From ZLKRG08 sp964654815 (GTDB lineage: Bacteria; Actinomycetota; Actinomycetes; Nanopelagicales; Nanopelagicaceae), in assembly GCA_964654815.1 (NCBI GenBank), contig CAZZLH010000003.1, positions 1 to 64,000 on the forward strand: a stretch of DNA of 64,000 bases. The letters run 5' to 3'. Positions 18,994 through 29,225 of the stretch are shown here, piece by piece (within the stretch, counting starts at the first letter, position 1; each line of letters begins with the position of its first letter). The position numbers were made by a program, and so were the translations under genes. The notes beneath the pieces were generated by a model. That model was not told the origin of the DNA, did not search any database, and saw only the letters and a list, made by a program, of their open reading frames with translations.

Positions 18994-20478
18994 GTGACCA
19001 CTTTCGTGGATCGAGTAACCCTTCATGTCGCTGCCGGAAAAGGTGGAGATGGTTGCGTCTCAGTGCATCGCGAGAAATTCAAACCTCTGGGTGGACCAGA
19101 TGGTGGCAATGGTGGTCGCGGTGGCGACATTGTCTTAGTGGTGGATCCAAACATCACTACGCTCTTGGATTTTCATCACTCACCACATCGGCGAGCTACA
19201 AATGGCCGTCAGGGATATGGCGATCGTAAAGATGGTTCGCAAGGAGAAGATTTAATTCTTGGCGTACCTTCAGGAACAGTTATTTATGATGAGAACGGCA
19301 AACAATTGGCCGACTTGGTCGGAAATGGCACGACATTTCTTGCAGCAGAGGGTGGTCGCGGTGGATTAGGCAATGCCGCACTTGCCTCATCAAAGAGACG
19401 CGCTCCAGGTTTTGCGCTACTTGGCGAACCTGGCGAATCCCGTACCTTGATTTTGGAATTAAAGAGCGTGGCCGATATTGCGCTGGTTGGTTTTCCAAGC
19501 GCCGGCAAGTCATCTTTGATTGCAGCAATCTCTGCGGCAAGACCGAAGATCGCAGATTATCCATTCACTACCTTGGTGCCAAACCTTGGAGTAGTAAGCG
19601 TTGATGACACTAGATTCACAGTGGCTGATGTACCTGGTTTGATTCCTGGCGCTTCGCAAGGAAAAGGGTTGGGGCTTGAGTTTTTGCGCCATGTTGAGCG
19701 CTGTGTCGCGCTGGTGCATGTACTCGATTGTGGCACTTTAGAGACCGACCGAAATCCAGTAGATGACTTGGAGATTATTGAGACAGAGTTACGCGAGTAT
19801 GGTGGACTTGATAATCGCCCTCGAATAGTCGCATTGAACAAAATAGATCTACCAGATGGCAAGGTAATGGCAGATATGGTCACAAAGACCTTGCAGGAAC
19901 GGGGCTATGAGGTTTATCAAGTATCTGCTGCATCTCGTGCGGGAATCAAAGAGTTGTTATTTGCGATGGCTAAATTGGTCCAGAGTTCAAGAGCCCAAGT
20001 AAAAAGCGATGAACGAACCAGAATCGTGATACGTCCTACTGCGGTAAATGATGCGGGCTTTAAAGTAAGTGCTAATAGCGATGGTAGTTTCACGGTGATT
20101 GGTAAGCGCGTAGAGCGTTGGGTGCATCAGACCAACTTCTCAAACTCGGAGGCAGTCGGATATCTAGCAGATCGATTGGCGCAGGCTGGTGTTGAGAAGG
20201 AGCTCTTCAAAGCTGGCGCCGTAGCTGGGAGTGAAGTGCGAATCGGAACTGGCGATGAGGCAGTGGTATTTGATTGGGAACCAACTATCGAAGCAGGCGC
20301 AGAGATGTTGGCAAAGAATCTACAGCGTCGTGGTGAAGATGCCCGACTTGATTCAGTTTGGCGTGCTGAGAAAGTGCCAGATCAACTAAATGAGGATGAG
20401 ATTGCGAGACAATGGGAGTATCAAGTTTCTAATCCAAATACCCCAGAAATTGAAGATGAAACAGGAAGAGAAGAGTAA
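18994..20478 (+). CDS. obgE: GTPase Obg/CgtA, ribosome assembly and stress GTPase
   Basis: A 494-residue GTPase acting in 50S subunit maturation. The glycine-rich Obg fold occupies about 1-158 ([13 protein letters not shown] at 33-45). The G domain has G1 GFPSAGKSS (166-174), switch region [11 protein letters not shown] (189-199), G3 DVPG (212-215) and G4 NKID near 276. A C-terminal OCT domain (about 340-425) and acidic tail follow. GTG 18994 is preceded by AAGGGAG (about 18979). The two-base gap to proB suggests co-transcription. Confidence 0.96.
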   Translation: MTTFVDRVTLHVAAGKGGDGCVSVHREKFKPLGGPDGGNGGRGGDIVLVVDPNITTLLDFHHSPHRRATNGRQGYGDRKDGSQGEDLILGVPSGTVIYDENGKQLADLVGNGTTFLAAEGGRGGLGNAALASSKRRAPGFALLGEPGESRTLILELKSVADIALVGFPSAGKSSLIAAISAARPKIADYPFTTLVPNLGVVSVDDTRFTVADVPGLIPGASQGKGLGLEFLRHVERCVALVHVLDCGTLETDRNPVDDLEIIETELREYGGLDNRPRIVALNKIDLPDGKVMADMVTKTLQERGYEVYQVSAASRAGIKELLFAMAKLVQSSRAQVKSDERTRIVIRPTAVNDAGFKVSANSDGSFTVIGKRVERWVHQTNFSNSEAVGYLADRLAQAGVEKELFKAGAVAGSEVRIGTGDEAVVFDWEPTIEAGAEMLAKNLQRRGEDARLDSVWRAEKVPDQLNEDEIARQWEYQVSNPNTPEIEDETGREE

Positions 20479-20480
20479 CG

Positions 20481-21596
20481 ATGCGTGATTTGATCACCAG
20501 CGCTAAGCGCATCGTAATAAAGATCGGTAGCTCTTCACTTACTGGCAGCGCGGGAAGTGGTTTAGATGCAGGCGCGGTCGATCGATTAGTTGATGTGGTT
20601 GCAGAGATTCGTAACCGTGGCGCTGAAGTATTAGTGGTTTCATCTGGTGCGATCGCAGCCGGCCTTGCACCACTCGGATTGCAGAGTAGGCCCAAAGACC
20701 TCTCGACTCAGCAAGCAGCTGCCTCGGTAGGACAGGGATTGCTGATTCATAGATATACCGAGAGTTTTGCGCGCCATGGGATCACCGCATCTCAGGTTCT
20801 GCTAACCACCACCGATGTAGTCAGACGTTCTCATTATTCAAATGCACAAAGAGCTTTATTCAAACTGATCTCTCTTGGCGTAGTGCCAGTTATAAATGAA
20901 AATGACACGGTCGGCACGAGTGAGATTCGTTTTGGCGATAATGATCGACTAGCGGCTTTGGTGGCGATTCTGACTCAAGCCGACTTACTCGTTATTGTCT
21001 CTGATATCGATGCGCTATATGACGCGCCACCAACTGACTCAAATAGCGCCAACAAGATTTTAGAAGTTAAGGATTTTTCGGAGATTTCCGATATCAAATT
21101 AGGCGGCGCAGGTACTTCAGGTGTTGGCAGTGGTGGAATGCTCACCAAGATAGATGCGGCAAAGATTGCTACCAGTGCTGGCACCGGAATGTTATTGACC
21201 AGCGCTAAGGATCTCGCCAAATCAATCATGGGAGCGGAGTTAGGCACCTATTTTCATCCTCGCCAAAGCAAGAGTAATTCTCGTGCGCTCTGGTTGGCAC
21301 ATGCCTCAGCATCTAGCGGAAAGTTAGTTCTGGATGCGGGCGCGGTTAAGGCAATAATCGAGAAGAACGTCTCTCTACTTCCTGCTGGAGTCACAGCGGT
21401 CGAGGGCACCTTCGATGCGGGAGAGACCGTAGATTTGGTAGATAAAGAGGGCAGAGTCATTGCGCGAGGTATTGTGAATTTTGATAGCGATGAGATACCT
21501 CAGATGCTCGGACGTTCTACTAAAGAGCTCGCCACAACTTTGGGGCCAGAGTTCGAACGCGAATTAGTGCATCGCGACGATTTAGTTCTGCTTTAA
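20481..21596 (+). CDS. proB: Glutamate 5-kinase
   Basis: A 371-residue enzyme phosphorylating L-glutamate, the first step of proline synthesis. The amino acid kinase domain covers about 1-260 with VIKIGSSSLTG at the N-terminus, VVSSGAIAAG near 55-64 and VINENDTVG near 140-148. A PUA domain occupies the C-terminal about 90 residues. It lies two bases after obgE, the usual obg-proB pairing. Its pathway partner proA lies downstream but is separated by a gene on the other strand. Confidence 0.96.
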   Translation: MRDLITSAKRIVIKIGSSSLTGSAGSGLDAGAVDRLVDVVAEIRNRGAEVLVVSSGAIAAGLAPLGLQSRPKDLSTQQAAASVGQGLLIHRYTESFARHGITASQVLLTTTDVVRRSHYSNAQRALFKLISLGVVPVINENDTVGTSEIRFGDNDRLAALVAILTQADLLVIVSDIDALYDAPPTDSNSANKILEVKDFSEISDIKLGGAGTSGVGSGGMLTKIDAAKIATSAGTGMLLTSAKDLAKSIMGAELGTYFHPRQSKSNSRALWLAHASASSGKLVLDAGAVKAIIEKNVSLLPAGVTAVEGTFDAGETVDLVDKEGRVIARGIVNFDSDEIPQMLGRSTKELATTLGPEFERELVHRDDLVLL

Positions 21597-21610
21597 TGAA
21601 TAATTAAAGC
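21590..21610. terminator. Inverted repeat between convergent proB and serine hydrolase genes
   Basis: GCTTTAAT-GAATA-ATTAAAGC is an eight-base-pair perfect dyad that contains both stop codons. It is AT-rich and lacks a long T-run, so it is at best a weak bidirectional terminator. Confidence 0.35.
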
Positions 21611-22761
21611 GCCCGCGCAATCTCACGTAACGTCGGCACAATCTTGGCAGAGATACCATCAGCTGAAGTTGGTAGATCGCTTAATTTAACTATCACCACT
21701 TGATCTTTTGGTTGCACATAGATGTATTGGCCATGTAGACCCATCAAGAGGAAAGAATCGGGAAATGGCAGCCAAACTTGAGCCGAATATCCCCAACCGT
21801 AATCAAGGCTGGCAGAGGCCGTTGCCATTCGCTTCAAATAATTAGAGTTGATCACCGAAGCGCCCCCAATAGTTGCTGCGCCATTATTTACAAATAGTTG
21901 TCCTACTCTGGCAAAGTCCCGAGCAGTGGCGTTGAAGCAGCAGAAGGTCTTCTCTAACCCTCCAACATGGTCAACATTCCATTTTGCCTTGCTCTGCGCG
22001 CCGATTGGTTGCCAAACATTCTTCTGAAAGTACTCAGAGACCGTACCGCCGGTTACCTTATTAATAATCATTCCAAGCAACATGGTGTTTACACTTCGAT
22101 AAGAAGGTTTTGTTCCGGGTTGCTCCCACATCTCAGTGTTGTGGTGCAACCACCATCGCAAATCGGTGGATGCATACATCTGCGCAATTCCAACGCCCCA
22201 ACCCTGTGGCCCGGTCGGGTAATTGTCATCAACACCAATTCCGGAGTTCATATCCAAGAGGTCCTTGATAGTGATCAGATCAAAATCATCGCCAGTCTTA
22301 TACTCCGGCAAAATGCTCACAAAGGTATCGCTCTCGCTGATCTCACCTTTGGCAATCAATTGGCCAATCACAATCGAAGTGAGCGTCTTCGCCATAGAGT
22401 AAGTAGGCAGTAAGGAATCCTTAGTGGTGCCGTTGAAGTATTTTTCGTAGACCAATTTGCCATCTTTGATAACCAAGAATGCATTGGTCTTGGTGTCGTT
22501 TAGAAATTTATCGAATGAGATTTCGCTACCATCATATTTAACGCTCTGTGGCATCTCTAGTAGACCAACGCTCCATGGAACTCTGGTATCCGCTGGTTCG
22601 ATTTCATGTGCCGGCATCAGGTCAGGCGTCTTTGAAGCTGGTGCTAGACCTAATTTGATGGTAGCGATGGGCTCGGGATAGCGAATCACTTTGGTGAAGC
22701 CAAAGAGCGCCACATAAAGCACGAGTAGAGTTGCGATTGTTCTTCTCAAGAATCTAAACAC
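21604..22761 (-). CDS. Membrane-anchored serine hydrolase, beta-lactamase class C / PBP-like family
   Basis: From GTG 22761 the product is 385 aa. An N-terminal transmembrane or signal segment (TIATLLVLYVALFGFT, about 8-24) precedes a beta-lactamase-like domain. The SxxK motif is SMAK (in PTYSMAKTLTS), followed by a YxN-type region (YRSVNTM) and the glycine-rich end. This family includes esterases, D-aminopeptidases and peptidoglycan-modifying enzymes; a true beta-lactamase is not implied. Upstream ATG 22806 is possible, but it would overlap proA and add residues before the signal. TACCCT lies six bases before GTG on this strand, suggesting a leaderless mRNA. Confidence 0.75.
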   Translation of the reverse strand: MFRFLRRTIATLLVLYVALFGFTKVIRYPEPIATIKLGLAPASKTPDLMPAHEIEPADTRVPWSVGLLEMPQSVKYDGSEISFDKFLNDTKTNAFLVIKDGKLVYEKYFNGTTKDSLLPTYSMAKTLTSIVIGQLIAKGEISESDTFVSILPEYKTGDDFDLITIKDLLDMNSGIGVDDNYPTGPQGWGVGIAQMYASTDLRWWLHHNTEMWEQPGTKPSYRSVNTMLLGMIINKVTGGTVSEYFQKNVWQPIGAQSKAKWNVDHVGGLEKTFCCFNATARDFARVGQLFVNNGAATIGGASVINSNYLKRMATASASLDYGWGYSAQVWLPFPDSFLLMGLHGQYIYVQPKDQVVIVKLSDLPTSADGISAKIVPTLREIARAL

Positions 22762-22767
22762 GTGGCT

Positions 22768-22773
22768 AGGGTA
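22768..22773 (-). promoter_or_regulatory. Candidate -10 box for the serine hydrolase gene
   Basis: Read on the minus strand the hexamer is TACCCT, six bases from the GTG start at 22761. It fits the TANNNT pattern seen before several genes of this window. It faces the proA promoter within 35 bases. Confidence 0.35.
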
Positions 22774-22781
22774 TCGCCCAT

Positions 22782-22787
22782 TAAGAT
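22782..22787 (+). promoter_or_regulatory. Candidate -10 box for proA
   Basis: TAAGAT lies seven bases before ATG 22795, with no ribosome-binding site between. This supports ATG 22795 over the in-frame GTG 22762 as the proA start. Confidence 0.4.
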
Positions 22788-22794
22788 TGTGGTC

Positions 22795-24063
22795 ATGGAT
22801 GCGCAAGCCTTAGTAAATGATTTGGCCGATAAGGCACGCCTGGCTTCGCGAACTCTTTCCGTCGCCTCCTATGTAGAGCGTGCCGCAGCGCTAAATTTGA
22901 TTGCAGATGAGTTAGAGGCAAGAGCCTTTGAAATTCAAGAGGCCAATCAATCGGATATGGAGCGCGGCAAGCGTGATGGATTAAATAGCCAACTACTTGA
23001 TCGATTGCTTTTAAATGATGCGCGCATCAAGGCGATTGCTAATGGCGCTCGGAAGGTAGCGCTACTGCCAGATCCACTTGGTCAAACTCTGCGCGAACGG
23101 ACTTTGCCAAATGGACTACATCTTCGCCAGACCTCAGTTCCGTTTGGCGTGGTTGGAATGGTTTACGAAGCAAGACCCAATGTGACGGTAGATGCCGCAG
23201 TAATTCTCATCATGAGCGGTAATGCTGCGCTACTACGCGGCTCTTCATCTGCAGAGAGCAGCAATCAAGTGCTGATCAAGATAATGCGTGATGCGCTAGC
23301 TAAGACCAAGATTTCACCTGAAGTGATTCAATTAGTGCCAACTAATGATCGCGCCACCACGACCGCGCTTTTAAAGGCTCGAGGACATATTGATTTAGTT
23401 ATTCCGCGCGGCTCTGCTTCTTTAATACGCATGGTGGTTGATGAGGCCACAGTTCCGACCATCGAAACAGGTGCCGGGGTCTGCCATGTTTATGTTGATA
23501 AGGATGCTGATTTAGCCAAGGCGCTACCAATTCTGATCAACTCAAAGACTCATCGCCCATCTGTTTGCAACGCTGCGGAAACACTGCTGGTTCATAAAGA
23601 TGTAGCGGAGGCCTTTCTGCCAACTGCACTTAAAGCGCTTCATGAAGCTGGGGTAGTGGTGCATGCAGATCAAGAGAGCGCCATGGTGGCAAATTCGTTA
23701 GGAATCCTAACCAAGAGCGCCACGGAGTCGGATTGGTCCACTGAGTATGGCGTGCTTGAGATGAATGTCGGAGTAGTAGATTCAGTTGAAAGCGCCGCGG
23801 CACATATCGCTAAATTCGGCACCAAGCACACCGAAGCAATTGTCACAGAGAATCGCGAAAGCGCAGATAAGTTCGTTAAGTTATCTGATTGCGCGGCGGT
23901 GATGATCAACGCATCCACCCGATTCACAGATGGTGAGGAGATGGGATTTGGCGCAGAGATCGGAATCTCCAACCAGAAACTTCATGCACGTGGCCCTATG
24001 GGATTAGAACAGATGACCACGACCACGTGGATTGTTACTGGCGATGGCCAGATTCGCCAGTAA
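22795..24063 (+). CDS. proA: Gamma-glutamyl phosphate reductase
   Basis: NADPH-dependent reduction of glutamyl-5-phosphate to glutamate semialdehyde, step two of proline synthesis. From ATG 22795 the protein is 422 aa. It has an aldehyde-dehydrogenase fold with catalytic Cys258 in HRPSVCNAAETLL; other family segments are PFGVVGMVYEARPNVT and EMGFGAEIGISNQKLHARGPMG. GTG 22762 upstream is in frame but would add residues (ARVSPIKIVV) that look non-conserved. It is divergent from the serine hydrolase gene. Confidence 0.95.
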   Translation: MDAQALVNDLADKARLASRTLSVASYVERAAALNLIADELEARAFEIQEANQSDMERGKRDGLNSQLLDRLLLNDARIKAIANGARKVALLPDPLGQTLRERTLPNGLHLRQTSVPFGVVGMVYEARPNVTVDAAVILIMSGNAALLRGSSSAESSNQVLIKIMRDALAKTKISPEVIQLVPTNDRATTTALLKARGHIDLVIPRGSASLIRMVVDEATVPTIETGAGVCHVYVDKDADLAKALPILINSKTHRPSVCNAAETLLVHKDVAEAFLPTALKALHEAGVVVHADQESAMVANSLGILTKSATESDWSTEYGVLEMNVGVVDSVESAAAHIAKFGTKHTEAIVTENRESADKFVKLSDCAAVMINASTRFTDGEEMGFGAEIGISNQKLHARGPMGLEQMTTTTWIVTGDGQIRQ

Positions 24064-24076
24064 TTGCCTTAATAAA

Positions 24077-24082
24077 TAGAAT
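24077..24082 (+). promoter_or_regulatory. -10 box for leaderless gatCAB transcript
   Basis: TAGAAT lies seven bases before the gatC ATG. No purine-rich ribosome-binding site is present. A weak TTCGCC at 24053-24058 could be the -35 (18-base spacer). Confidence 0.5.
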
Positions 24083-24089
24083 TCCTCTT

Positions 24090-24386
24090 ATGTCTTCCCT
24101 CTCTCGAGCCGAAGTTGCCAAGTTGGCAAAATTAGCTCGCATTGAAATGAGCGATGCTGAATTGGATGCGCTCTCCTCTGAGTTTTCGGTGATCTTAGGT
24201 GCGGTTGATCGCGTGCAAGAGGTTGCTAAGAGTGATGTGCCTGCGACTTCTCATCCGTTACCAATTAAGAATGTAACCCGTCCAGATGTAGTAGTTCCCT
24301 CTTTGAAACCAGAGGAGGCGCTAAGTGGCGCACCTGCTCAAGAGGAGCAGCGATTTAGAGTGCCGCAGATTCTGGGTGAAGAGTGA
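24090..24386 (+). CDS. gatC: Asp-tRNA(Asn)/Glu-tRNA(Gln) amidotransferase subunit C
   Basis: A 98-residue small subunit that wraps around GatA and stabilises the GatCAB complex. The [19 protein letters not shown] opening is the family signature, with a C-terminal RVPQILGEE typical of GatC. The start is ATG 24090; an upstream extension of the open frame is in the proA 3' end and is not conserved. The stop overlaps the gatA start GTG (GTGA, 24383-24386). Confidence 0.95.
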   Translation: MSSLSRAEVAKLAKLARIEMSDAELDALSSEFSVILGAVDRVQEVAKSDVPATSHPLPIKNVTRPDVVVPSLKPEEALSGAPAQEEQRFRVPQILGEE

Positions 24387-25858
24387 TAAATAAAAGCGCA
24401 ACTGAGATGGCGGCGGCGCTTGGTGCCAAAGAGATCTCCTCAGTCGAATTAACGCAAGCTCATTTAGATCGCATCAAGCAAGTTGATGAGAAAGTCCATG
24501 CCTTTCTATATGTAGATCATGATGGTGCGCTAGCGCAAGCCAAAGCAATTGATGAGCAGCGTGCCAAAGGCGAGAAGTTACCGCCGCTAGCTGGAATTCC
24601 ATTGGCCTTGAAAGATGTCTTCACGCAAAAGGGAATCCCCACAACCTGCGGTTCAAAGATTCTAGAAGGCTGGCGCCCACCATACGACTCGACCGTCGTG
24701 ACAAATTTAAAAGCAAATGGTGTGGTGATTCTTGGCAAGACCAATATGGATGAATTTGCGATGGGTTCATCTACCGAAAATTCTGCCTACGGCCCAACTC
24801 ATAATCCATGGGATTTAACTCGAATTCCAGGTGGCTCAGGAGGCGGATCCTCAGCATCGCTTGCAGCATTCGAGGCGCCACTTGCAATCGGAACAGATAC
24901 TGGCGGTTCGATTCGCCAACCAGCCGCAGTCACCGGCACCGTGGGAGTTAAGCCAACTTATGGTGGCGTATCTCGTTATGGCTTGGTCGCCTTTTCATCT
25001 TCGCTTGATCAAGGTGGACCATGTGCAAGAACCGTTTTAGATGCTGCGCTCTTACATGAAGCAATTGGTGGACATGATCCGAAGGATTCCACCTCAATAA
25101 ATGCACCGCTTCCGGACTTGGTAGCGGCGGCAAAACGTGGCGATGTTAAAGGCCTGAAGATTGGTGTCATCAAAGAGTTACAAGGGGAGGGCTATCAAAA
25201 AGGCGTATTGAATCGTTTTAATGATTCACTCGAGCTCCTTGCCTCACTTGGCGCAGAGATTGTCGAAGTATCTTGCCCATCATTTGAATATGCATTAGCG
25301 GCCTACTACTTAATCGCTCCTTCCGAGTGCTCCTCAAACCTTGCTCGTTTTGATGCCATGCGTTATGGAATTCGAGTTGGCGAAGGTGATGCCGAGGCAG
25401 TTATGCGCGCAACTCGCGAAGCGGGATTTGGTCGCGAAGTTAAACGCCGCATTATTTTAGGCACCTACGCACTCTCAAGTGGCTATTACGATGCTTATTA
25501 TGGAAGCGCGCAGAAGGTGCGCACTCTGATTATGCAAGATTTTGAGAAAGCCTTTGCCAATGCGGAGGTGTTGGTTTCGCCGACTGCACCTACCACCGCA
25601 TTTAAAATCGGTGAAAAAGCCAATGATCCACTCGCCATGTATCTAAATGACGTGGCAACCATCCCAGTTAACCTAGCGGGAATTTGTGGAATGTCTTTGC
25701 CTTCTGGACTTGCTGATGAAGATAATTTACCTACCGGTTTTCAGATTATGGCTCCAGCGATGCAGGATCAGCGGTTATATAACGTGGGCGCAGCGCTTGA
25801 GTCAGCGCTACTTTCAAAGTGGGGCGCGCCAATTCTCTCTAAGGCTCCGGTGTTGTAA
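24383..25858 (+). CDS. gatA: Asp-tRNA(Asn)/Glu-tRNA(Gln) amidotransferase subunit A
   Basis: A 491-residue amidase subunit that hydrolyses glutamine to supply ammonia. The Ser-cisSer-Lys triad is visible as Lys77 (LALKDVF), Ser152 (PGGSGGGSS) and Ser176 ([10 protein letters not shown]), with spacings of 75 and 24 as in Staphylococcus GatA. The start is GTG 24383 overlapping gatC. The stop TAA shares its last A with the ATG of gatB, so all three subunits are coupled. Presence of GatCAB suggests that Gln-tRNA, and perhaps Asn-tRNA, is made by transamidation. Confidence 0.96.
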   Translation: MINKSATEMAAALGAKEISSVELTQAHLDRIKQVDEKVHAFLYVDHDGALAQAKAIDEQRAKGEKLPPLAGIPLALKDVFTQKGIPTTCGSKILEGWRPPYDSTVVTNLKANGVVILGKTNMDEFAMGSSTENSAYGPTHNPWDLTRIPGGSGGGSSASLAAFEAPLAIGTDTGGSIRQPAAVTGTVGVKPTYGGVSRYGLVAFSSSLDQGGPCARTVLDAALLHEAIGGHDPKDSTSINAPLPDLVAAAKRGDVKGLKIGVIKELQGEGYQKGVLNRFNDSLELLASLGAEIVEVSCPSFEYALAAYYLIAPSECSSNLARFDAMRYGIRVGEGDAEAVMRATREAGFGREVKRRIILGTYALSSGYYDAYYGSAQKVRTLIMQDFEKAFANAEVLVSPTAPTTAFKIGEKANDPLAMYLNDVATIPVNLAGICGMSLPSGLADEDNLPTGFQIMAPAMQDQRLYNVGAALESALLSKWGAPILSKAPVL

Positions 25859-27351
25859 TGAAGTACGAAGAGGTAATCGCCAAGTACGAGCCGGTTTTGG
25901 GCTTAGAGGTTCACGTAGAGCTAAATACCAATTCCAAGATGTTCTGTGGCTGTGCCACATTCTTTGGCGCAGAACCTAATACCCAAACATGCCCAGTCTG
26001 TTTAGGTCTACCTGGTTCTCTGCCAGTGGTCAACGAAGTCGCGATTGAATCGGCCATCAAGATTGGACTTGCCCTTAATTGCAAAGTAGCGCCATTTAGT
26101 CGCTTTGCTCGAAAGAATTACTTCTATCCTGATATGCCAAAGAATTATCAGACCTCTCAATATGACGAGCCGATCTGTTTTGATGGATACCTAGATGTTG
26201 AGATTGATACTGAAGAGGGTCTACGCAACTTCCGCATTGAAATCGAACGAGTTCATATGGAGGAAGACACCGGTAAGTCCTTACACGTAGGTGGTGCGAC
26301 TGGACGTATACATGGTGCGGATTACTCACTTCTGGATTACAACCGCGCAGGTATACCGTTAATTGAGATTGTTACCAAGATTGTTCCAGGCACCGGTAAA
26401 TATGCACCCGAGGTAGCAAAGGCATATGTGGCGGAGCTTCGCGATATCTTGCGCAGCATTGGCGTATCAGATGTAAAGATGGAGCAAGGCTCGCTTCGTT
26501 GTGATGCAAACGTATCTCTAAGACCAATTGGCTCAGAGAAACTCGGAACCAGATCCGAAACCAAGAATGTAAATTCTCTTCGCTCAGTTGAGCGCGCGGT
26601 TCGGGGCGAAATGATTCGCCATGCCGAGTTATTGGAAAAAGGGGAGCGAGTAATTCAAGAGACGCGCCATTTCCATGAAGATACAGGTCAGACCACGAGC
26701 GGTCGCTCAAAAGAGCAAGCCGAGGATTATCGTTATTTCCAAGACCCTGATTTGGTTCCAGTAGCGCCAAGCGCCGAATGGATTGAGGCGCTTCGAAAGT
26801 CGTTGCCGGAAAAACCATCTGTTAGACGTAAGCGCTTACAGAGCGCATGGTCGGTGCCGGATAAAGAGATGGCAGCGATGATCAACGCTGATGTCCTAGA
26901 TATCGTAGAAGCCACCGTTAATTTGGGCGCAGATCCGACCAAAGCCCGCGGTTGGTGGCTTGGTGAGATCTCAAGGCTGGCCAATGAGAAAGAGGTCGTA
27001 ATCGCAGATCTTGCGATTAGTCCAAATGATGTGGCAGAACTTATCGATCTGATTAATAAAGGTGAATTGACGGATAAGTTAGCCCGGCAAGTGGTCGAAG
27101 GTGTGATTAATGGTGAGGGCAAACCTGCAGAAGTTATTGCAGCTCGTGGATTTAAAGTGGTCAGTGATGATGGAGCTTTGCTTGCTGCAATCGAAACTGC
27201 CTGTGCCGCTATGCCAGATGTAGCAGAGAAGGTACGTAATGGTCATCTTCCGGCAGCTGGAGCGCTAATTGGTGCGGTCATGAAAGAGACAAAAGGCCAA
27301 GCCGATGCCGCGAAAGTTCGTGAGTTATTGTTAAAGCAATTAGGTCAGTGA
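25858..27351 (+). CDS. gatB: Asp-tRNA(Asn)/Glu-tRNA(Gln) amidotransferase subunit B
   Basis: A 497-residue subunit that activates the misacylated tRNA and receives ammonia from GatA. It opens with [18 protein letters not shown], then the zinc-binding cysteines CGC and CPVC (about 36-57). The signature [12 protein letters not shown] is replaced slightly from the common form but recognisable, and [23 protein letters not shown] near the end is the tail of the YqeY-like domain. It is the last gene of the gat operon; ilvD follows after 48 bases with its own promoter. Confidence 0.96.
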   Translation: MKYEEVIAKYEPVLGLEVHVELNTNSKMFCGCATFFGAEPNTQTCPVCLGLPGSLPVVNEVAIESAIKIGLALNCKVAPFSRFARKNYFYPDMPKNYQTSQYDEPICFDGYLDVEIDTEEGLRNFRIEIERVHMEEDTGKSLHVGGATGRIHGADYSLLDYNRAGIPLIEIVTKIVPGTGKYAPEVAKAYVAELRDILRSIGVSDVKMEQGSLRCDANVSLRPIGSEKLGTRSETKNVNSLRSVERAVRGEMIRHAELLEKGERVIQETRHFHEDTGQTTSGRSKEQAEDYRYFQDPDLVPVAPSAEWIEALRKSLPEKPSVRRKRLQSAWSVPDKEMAAMINADVLDIVEATVNLGADPTKARGWWLGEISRLANEKEVVIADLAISPNDVAELIDLINKGELTDKLARQVVEGVINGEGKPAEVIAARGFKVVSDDGALLAAIETACAAMPDVAEKVRNGHLPAAGALIGAVMKETKGQADAAKVRELLLKQLGQ

Positions 27352-27364
27352 TTGATTTACTCAA

Positions 27365-27393
27365 TTTACCAAATTGAAATAAGAGATTAGAAT
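27365..27393 (+). promoter_or_regulatory. Promoter of ilvD, leaderless layout
   Basis: -35 TTTACC (27365-27370), 17-base spacer, -10 TAGAAT (27388-27393), then six bases and ATG 27400. No ribosome-binding site is visible, so the mRNA probably starts at the ATG. Confidence 0.6.
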
Positions 27394-27399
27394 CAAACT

Positions 27400-29073
27400 A
27401 TGGCAAATATGAAGCCCCGCTCATGGATGGTTACCGATGGTTTAGAGCGCGCTCCGGCTCGTGGCATGTTGCGTGCAGTTGGAATGAAGGATGAAGATTT
27501 CGCAAAGCCACAGATTGGAATCGCCTCCTCCTGGAATGAAGTAACGCCATGCAACCTCTCACTTGATCGCCTCGCTAAAGCAGCTAAACGGGGCGTGATC
27601 GAAGCCGGTGGCTTCCCAATGCAATTCGGCACCATCTCAATGTCAGATGGCATCTCAATGGGTCATGAAGGTATGCACTTCTCGCTGGTATCTCGCGAAG
27701 TGATTGCAGATTCAGTCGAAGTAGTGATGCAAGCAGAGCGTTTGGATGGCATGGTTACCTTTGCCGGCTGCGATAAATCACTTCCTGGAATGATGATGGC
27801 TGCAGCGCGATTGGATGTCGCTTCGGTCTTTGTTTATGCCGGCTCAATCATGCCGGGAAATGTTGATGGCAGAGATGTCACAATTATCGATGCTTTTGAA
27901 GCAGTTGGTGCCTGTGCACGTGGTCTAATCTCGGAGGCCGAGGTCGACAAGATCGAACGTGCTATCTGTCCAGGCGAGGGAGCATGTGGCGGTATGTACA
28001 CCGCCAACACCATGGCCTCTGTCGGTGAAGCAATGGGAATCTCGTTGCCCGGTTCTGCCGCGCCGCCTTCAATCGATCGCCGACGAGATAGATATTCAGA
28101 ATTAGCCGGTGCTGCGGTAGTCAATTTAATCCGTGAAGGAATAACTGCCAGACAGATCATGACCAAACCAGCTTTTGAAAATGCCATAACCACAGTCATG
28201 GCGCTTGGTGGTTCCACCAATGCGGTGCTTCATTTATTGGCAATTGCACATGAGGCTCGCGTCGATATAACGCTAGATGATTTCCACCGCATCGGTTCGA
28301 AGGTGCCTTTGTTGGGTGACCTAAAACCTTTTGGTAAGTACGTAATGAATGATGTCGACAAGATCGGTGGCATTCCAGTGGTGTTACGCGCCTTGCTAGA
28401 TGCGGGGCTATTGCATGGCGATGTGTTGACCGTTACCGGAAAGACCATGGCGGAGAATTTGAAAGATATAAATCCACCAGATCCTGACAATGAGATTCTT
28501 TATGCCACAACCAAACCACTCTCAAGTGCACGTGGCATCACAATTCTCGGCGGATCACTTGCACCAGAGGGAGCAGTTTGTAAGACCGCCGGAATTGGTG
28601 TCGATGTATTTGAAGGTCCAGCAAAAGTTTTCGAGCGCGAATGGCAAGCGATGGAAGCGCTAGAAAAAGGCAGCATCCAAGCCGGTGATGTAGTGGTCAT
28701 TCGCTATGAAGGACCAAAGGGTGGACCGGGAATGCGAGAGATGTTGATGATCACCGGTGCAATCAAAGGAGCAGGTTTAGGCAAATCAGTGCTTTTGATT
28801 ACCGATGGTCGCTTCTCAGGAGGCACGACCGGATTATGTGTTGGCCATGTTGCTCCAGAAGCAGTCGATGGTGGACCAATCGCGCTGGTTAAAAATGGTG
28901 ATCGCATAAAGATCGATACCGTAAATAGAACTCTTGATCTATTAGTGGATGAGAAGACCTTGACAGAGCGACGGAAAGATTTCGCTCCAGTGCCACATAA
29001 GTTCACATCTGGTGTCCTTCATAAATACACGAAATTAGTAGGTTCGGCTGCGCGTGGCGCGGTCTGCGATTAA
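27400..29073 (+). CDS. ilvD: Dihydroxy-acid dehydratase
   Basis: An Fe-S enzyme of 557 aa making the 2-keto acids of valine and isoleucine. Cluster and metal ligands are seen in [11 protein letters not shown] (about 124-134) and [16 protein letters not shown] (about 190-205). The C-terminal half has [19 protein letters not shown], the family signature. It sits at the head of the branched-chain amino acid block but is separated from ilvB by its own 277-base leader region, so it is probably a separate transcription unit. Confidence 0.97.
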   Translation: MANMKPRSWMVTDGLERAPARGMLRAVGMKDEDFAKPQIGIASSWNEVTPCNLSLDRLAKAAKRGVIEAGGFPMQFGTISMSDGISMGHEGMHFSLVSREVIADSVEVVMQAERLDGMVTFAGCDKSLPGMMMAAARLDVASVFVYAGSIMPGNVDGRDVTIIDAFEAVGACARGLISEAEVDKIERAICPGEGACGGMYTANTMASVGEAMGISLPGSAAPPSIDRRRDRYSELAGAAVVNLIREGITARQIMTKPAFENAITTVMALGGSTNAVLHLLAIAHEARVDITLDDFHRIGSKVPLLGDLKPFGKYVMNDVDKIGGIPVVLRALLDAGLLHGDVLTVTGKTMAENLKDINPPDPDNEILYATTKPLSSARGITILGGSLAPEGAVCKTAGIGVDVFEGPAKVFEREWQAMEALEKGSIQAGDVVVIRYEGPKGGPGMREMLMITGAIKGAGLGKSVLLITDGRFSGGTTGLCVGHVAPEAVDGGPIALVKNGDRIKIDTVNRTLDLLVDEKTLTERRKDFAPVPHKFTSGVLHKYTKLVGSAARGAVCD

Positions 29074-29124
29074 CTCGCGCAAACTGCCCACCCTTTCCGC
29101 ATTTTGAGATGCCCATCTCAAGGG

Positions 29125-29153
29125 TTGACTACCTCATTCAGATGAGGGATTAT
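29125..29153 (+). promoter_or_regulatory. Promoter of the ilvB leader
   Basis: -35 TTGACT (29125-29130), 17-base spacer, -10 GATTAT (29148-29153). Six bases later is the ATG of the leader peptide (29160), where transcription is expected to start. Just upstream, TTGAGATG-CC-CATCTCAA (29104-29121) is a perfect dyad that could be the ilvD terminator stem (no T-run) or an operator. Confidence 0.65.
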
Positions 29154-29159
29154 TTGGGC

Positions 29160-29225
29160 ATGCAAACCGCGCTATCGCATAGCAAATCATCTGATTCAGT
29201 AGTTTCAGTGGTGGTCATTCGATAG
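29160..29225 (+). CDS. ilvB leader peptide, 21 aa, Val/Ile-rich
   Basis: A short open frame that begins MQTALSHSKSSDS and ends VVSVVVIR with stop TAG at 29223-29225. Five valines and one isoleucine lie in the last eight residues, the layout of attenuator leader peptides that sense charged Val-, Ile- or Leu-tRNA. Its ATG is six bases after the -10 box, so it is likely translated from a leaderless mRNA. Its stop codon lies inside the 3' arm of a ten-base-pair stem and 22 bases before the terminator hairpin. C. glutamicum ilvBNC has a comparable attenuator; similarity here is functional, not of sequence. Confidence 0.75.
   Translation: MQTALSHSKSSDSVVSVVVIR

Noticed and set aside
21604..22761. 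Antibiotic-resistance beta-lactamase
   Set aside because: The SxxK fold is shared by many esterases and peptidases; nothing in the sequence shows lactamase activity.
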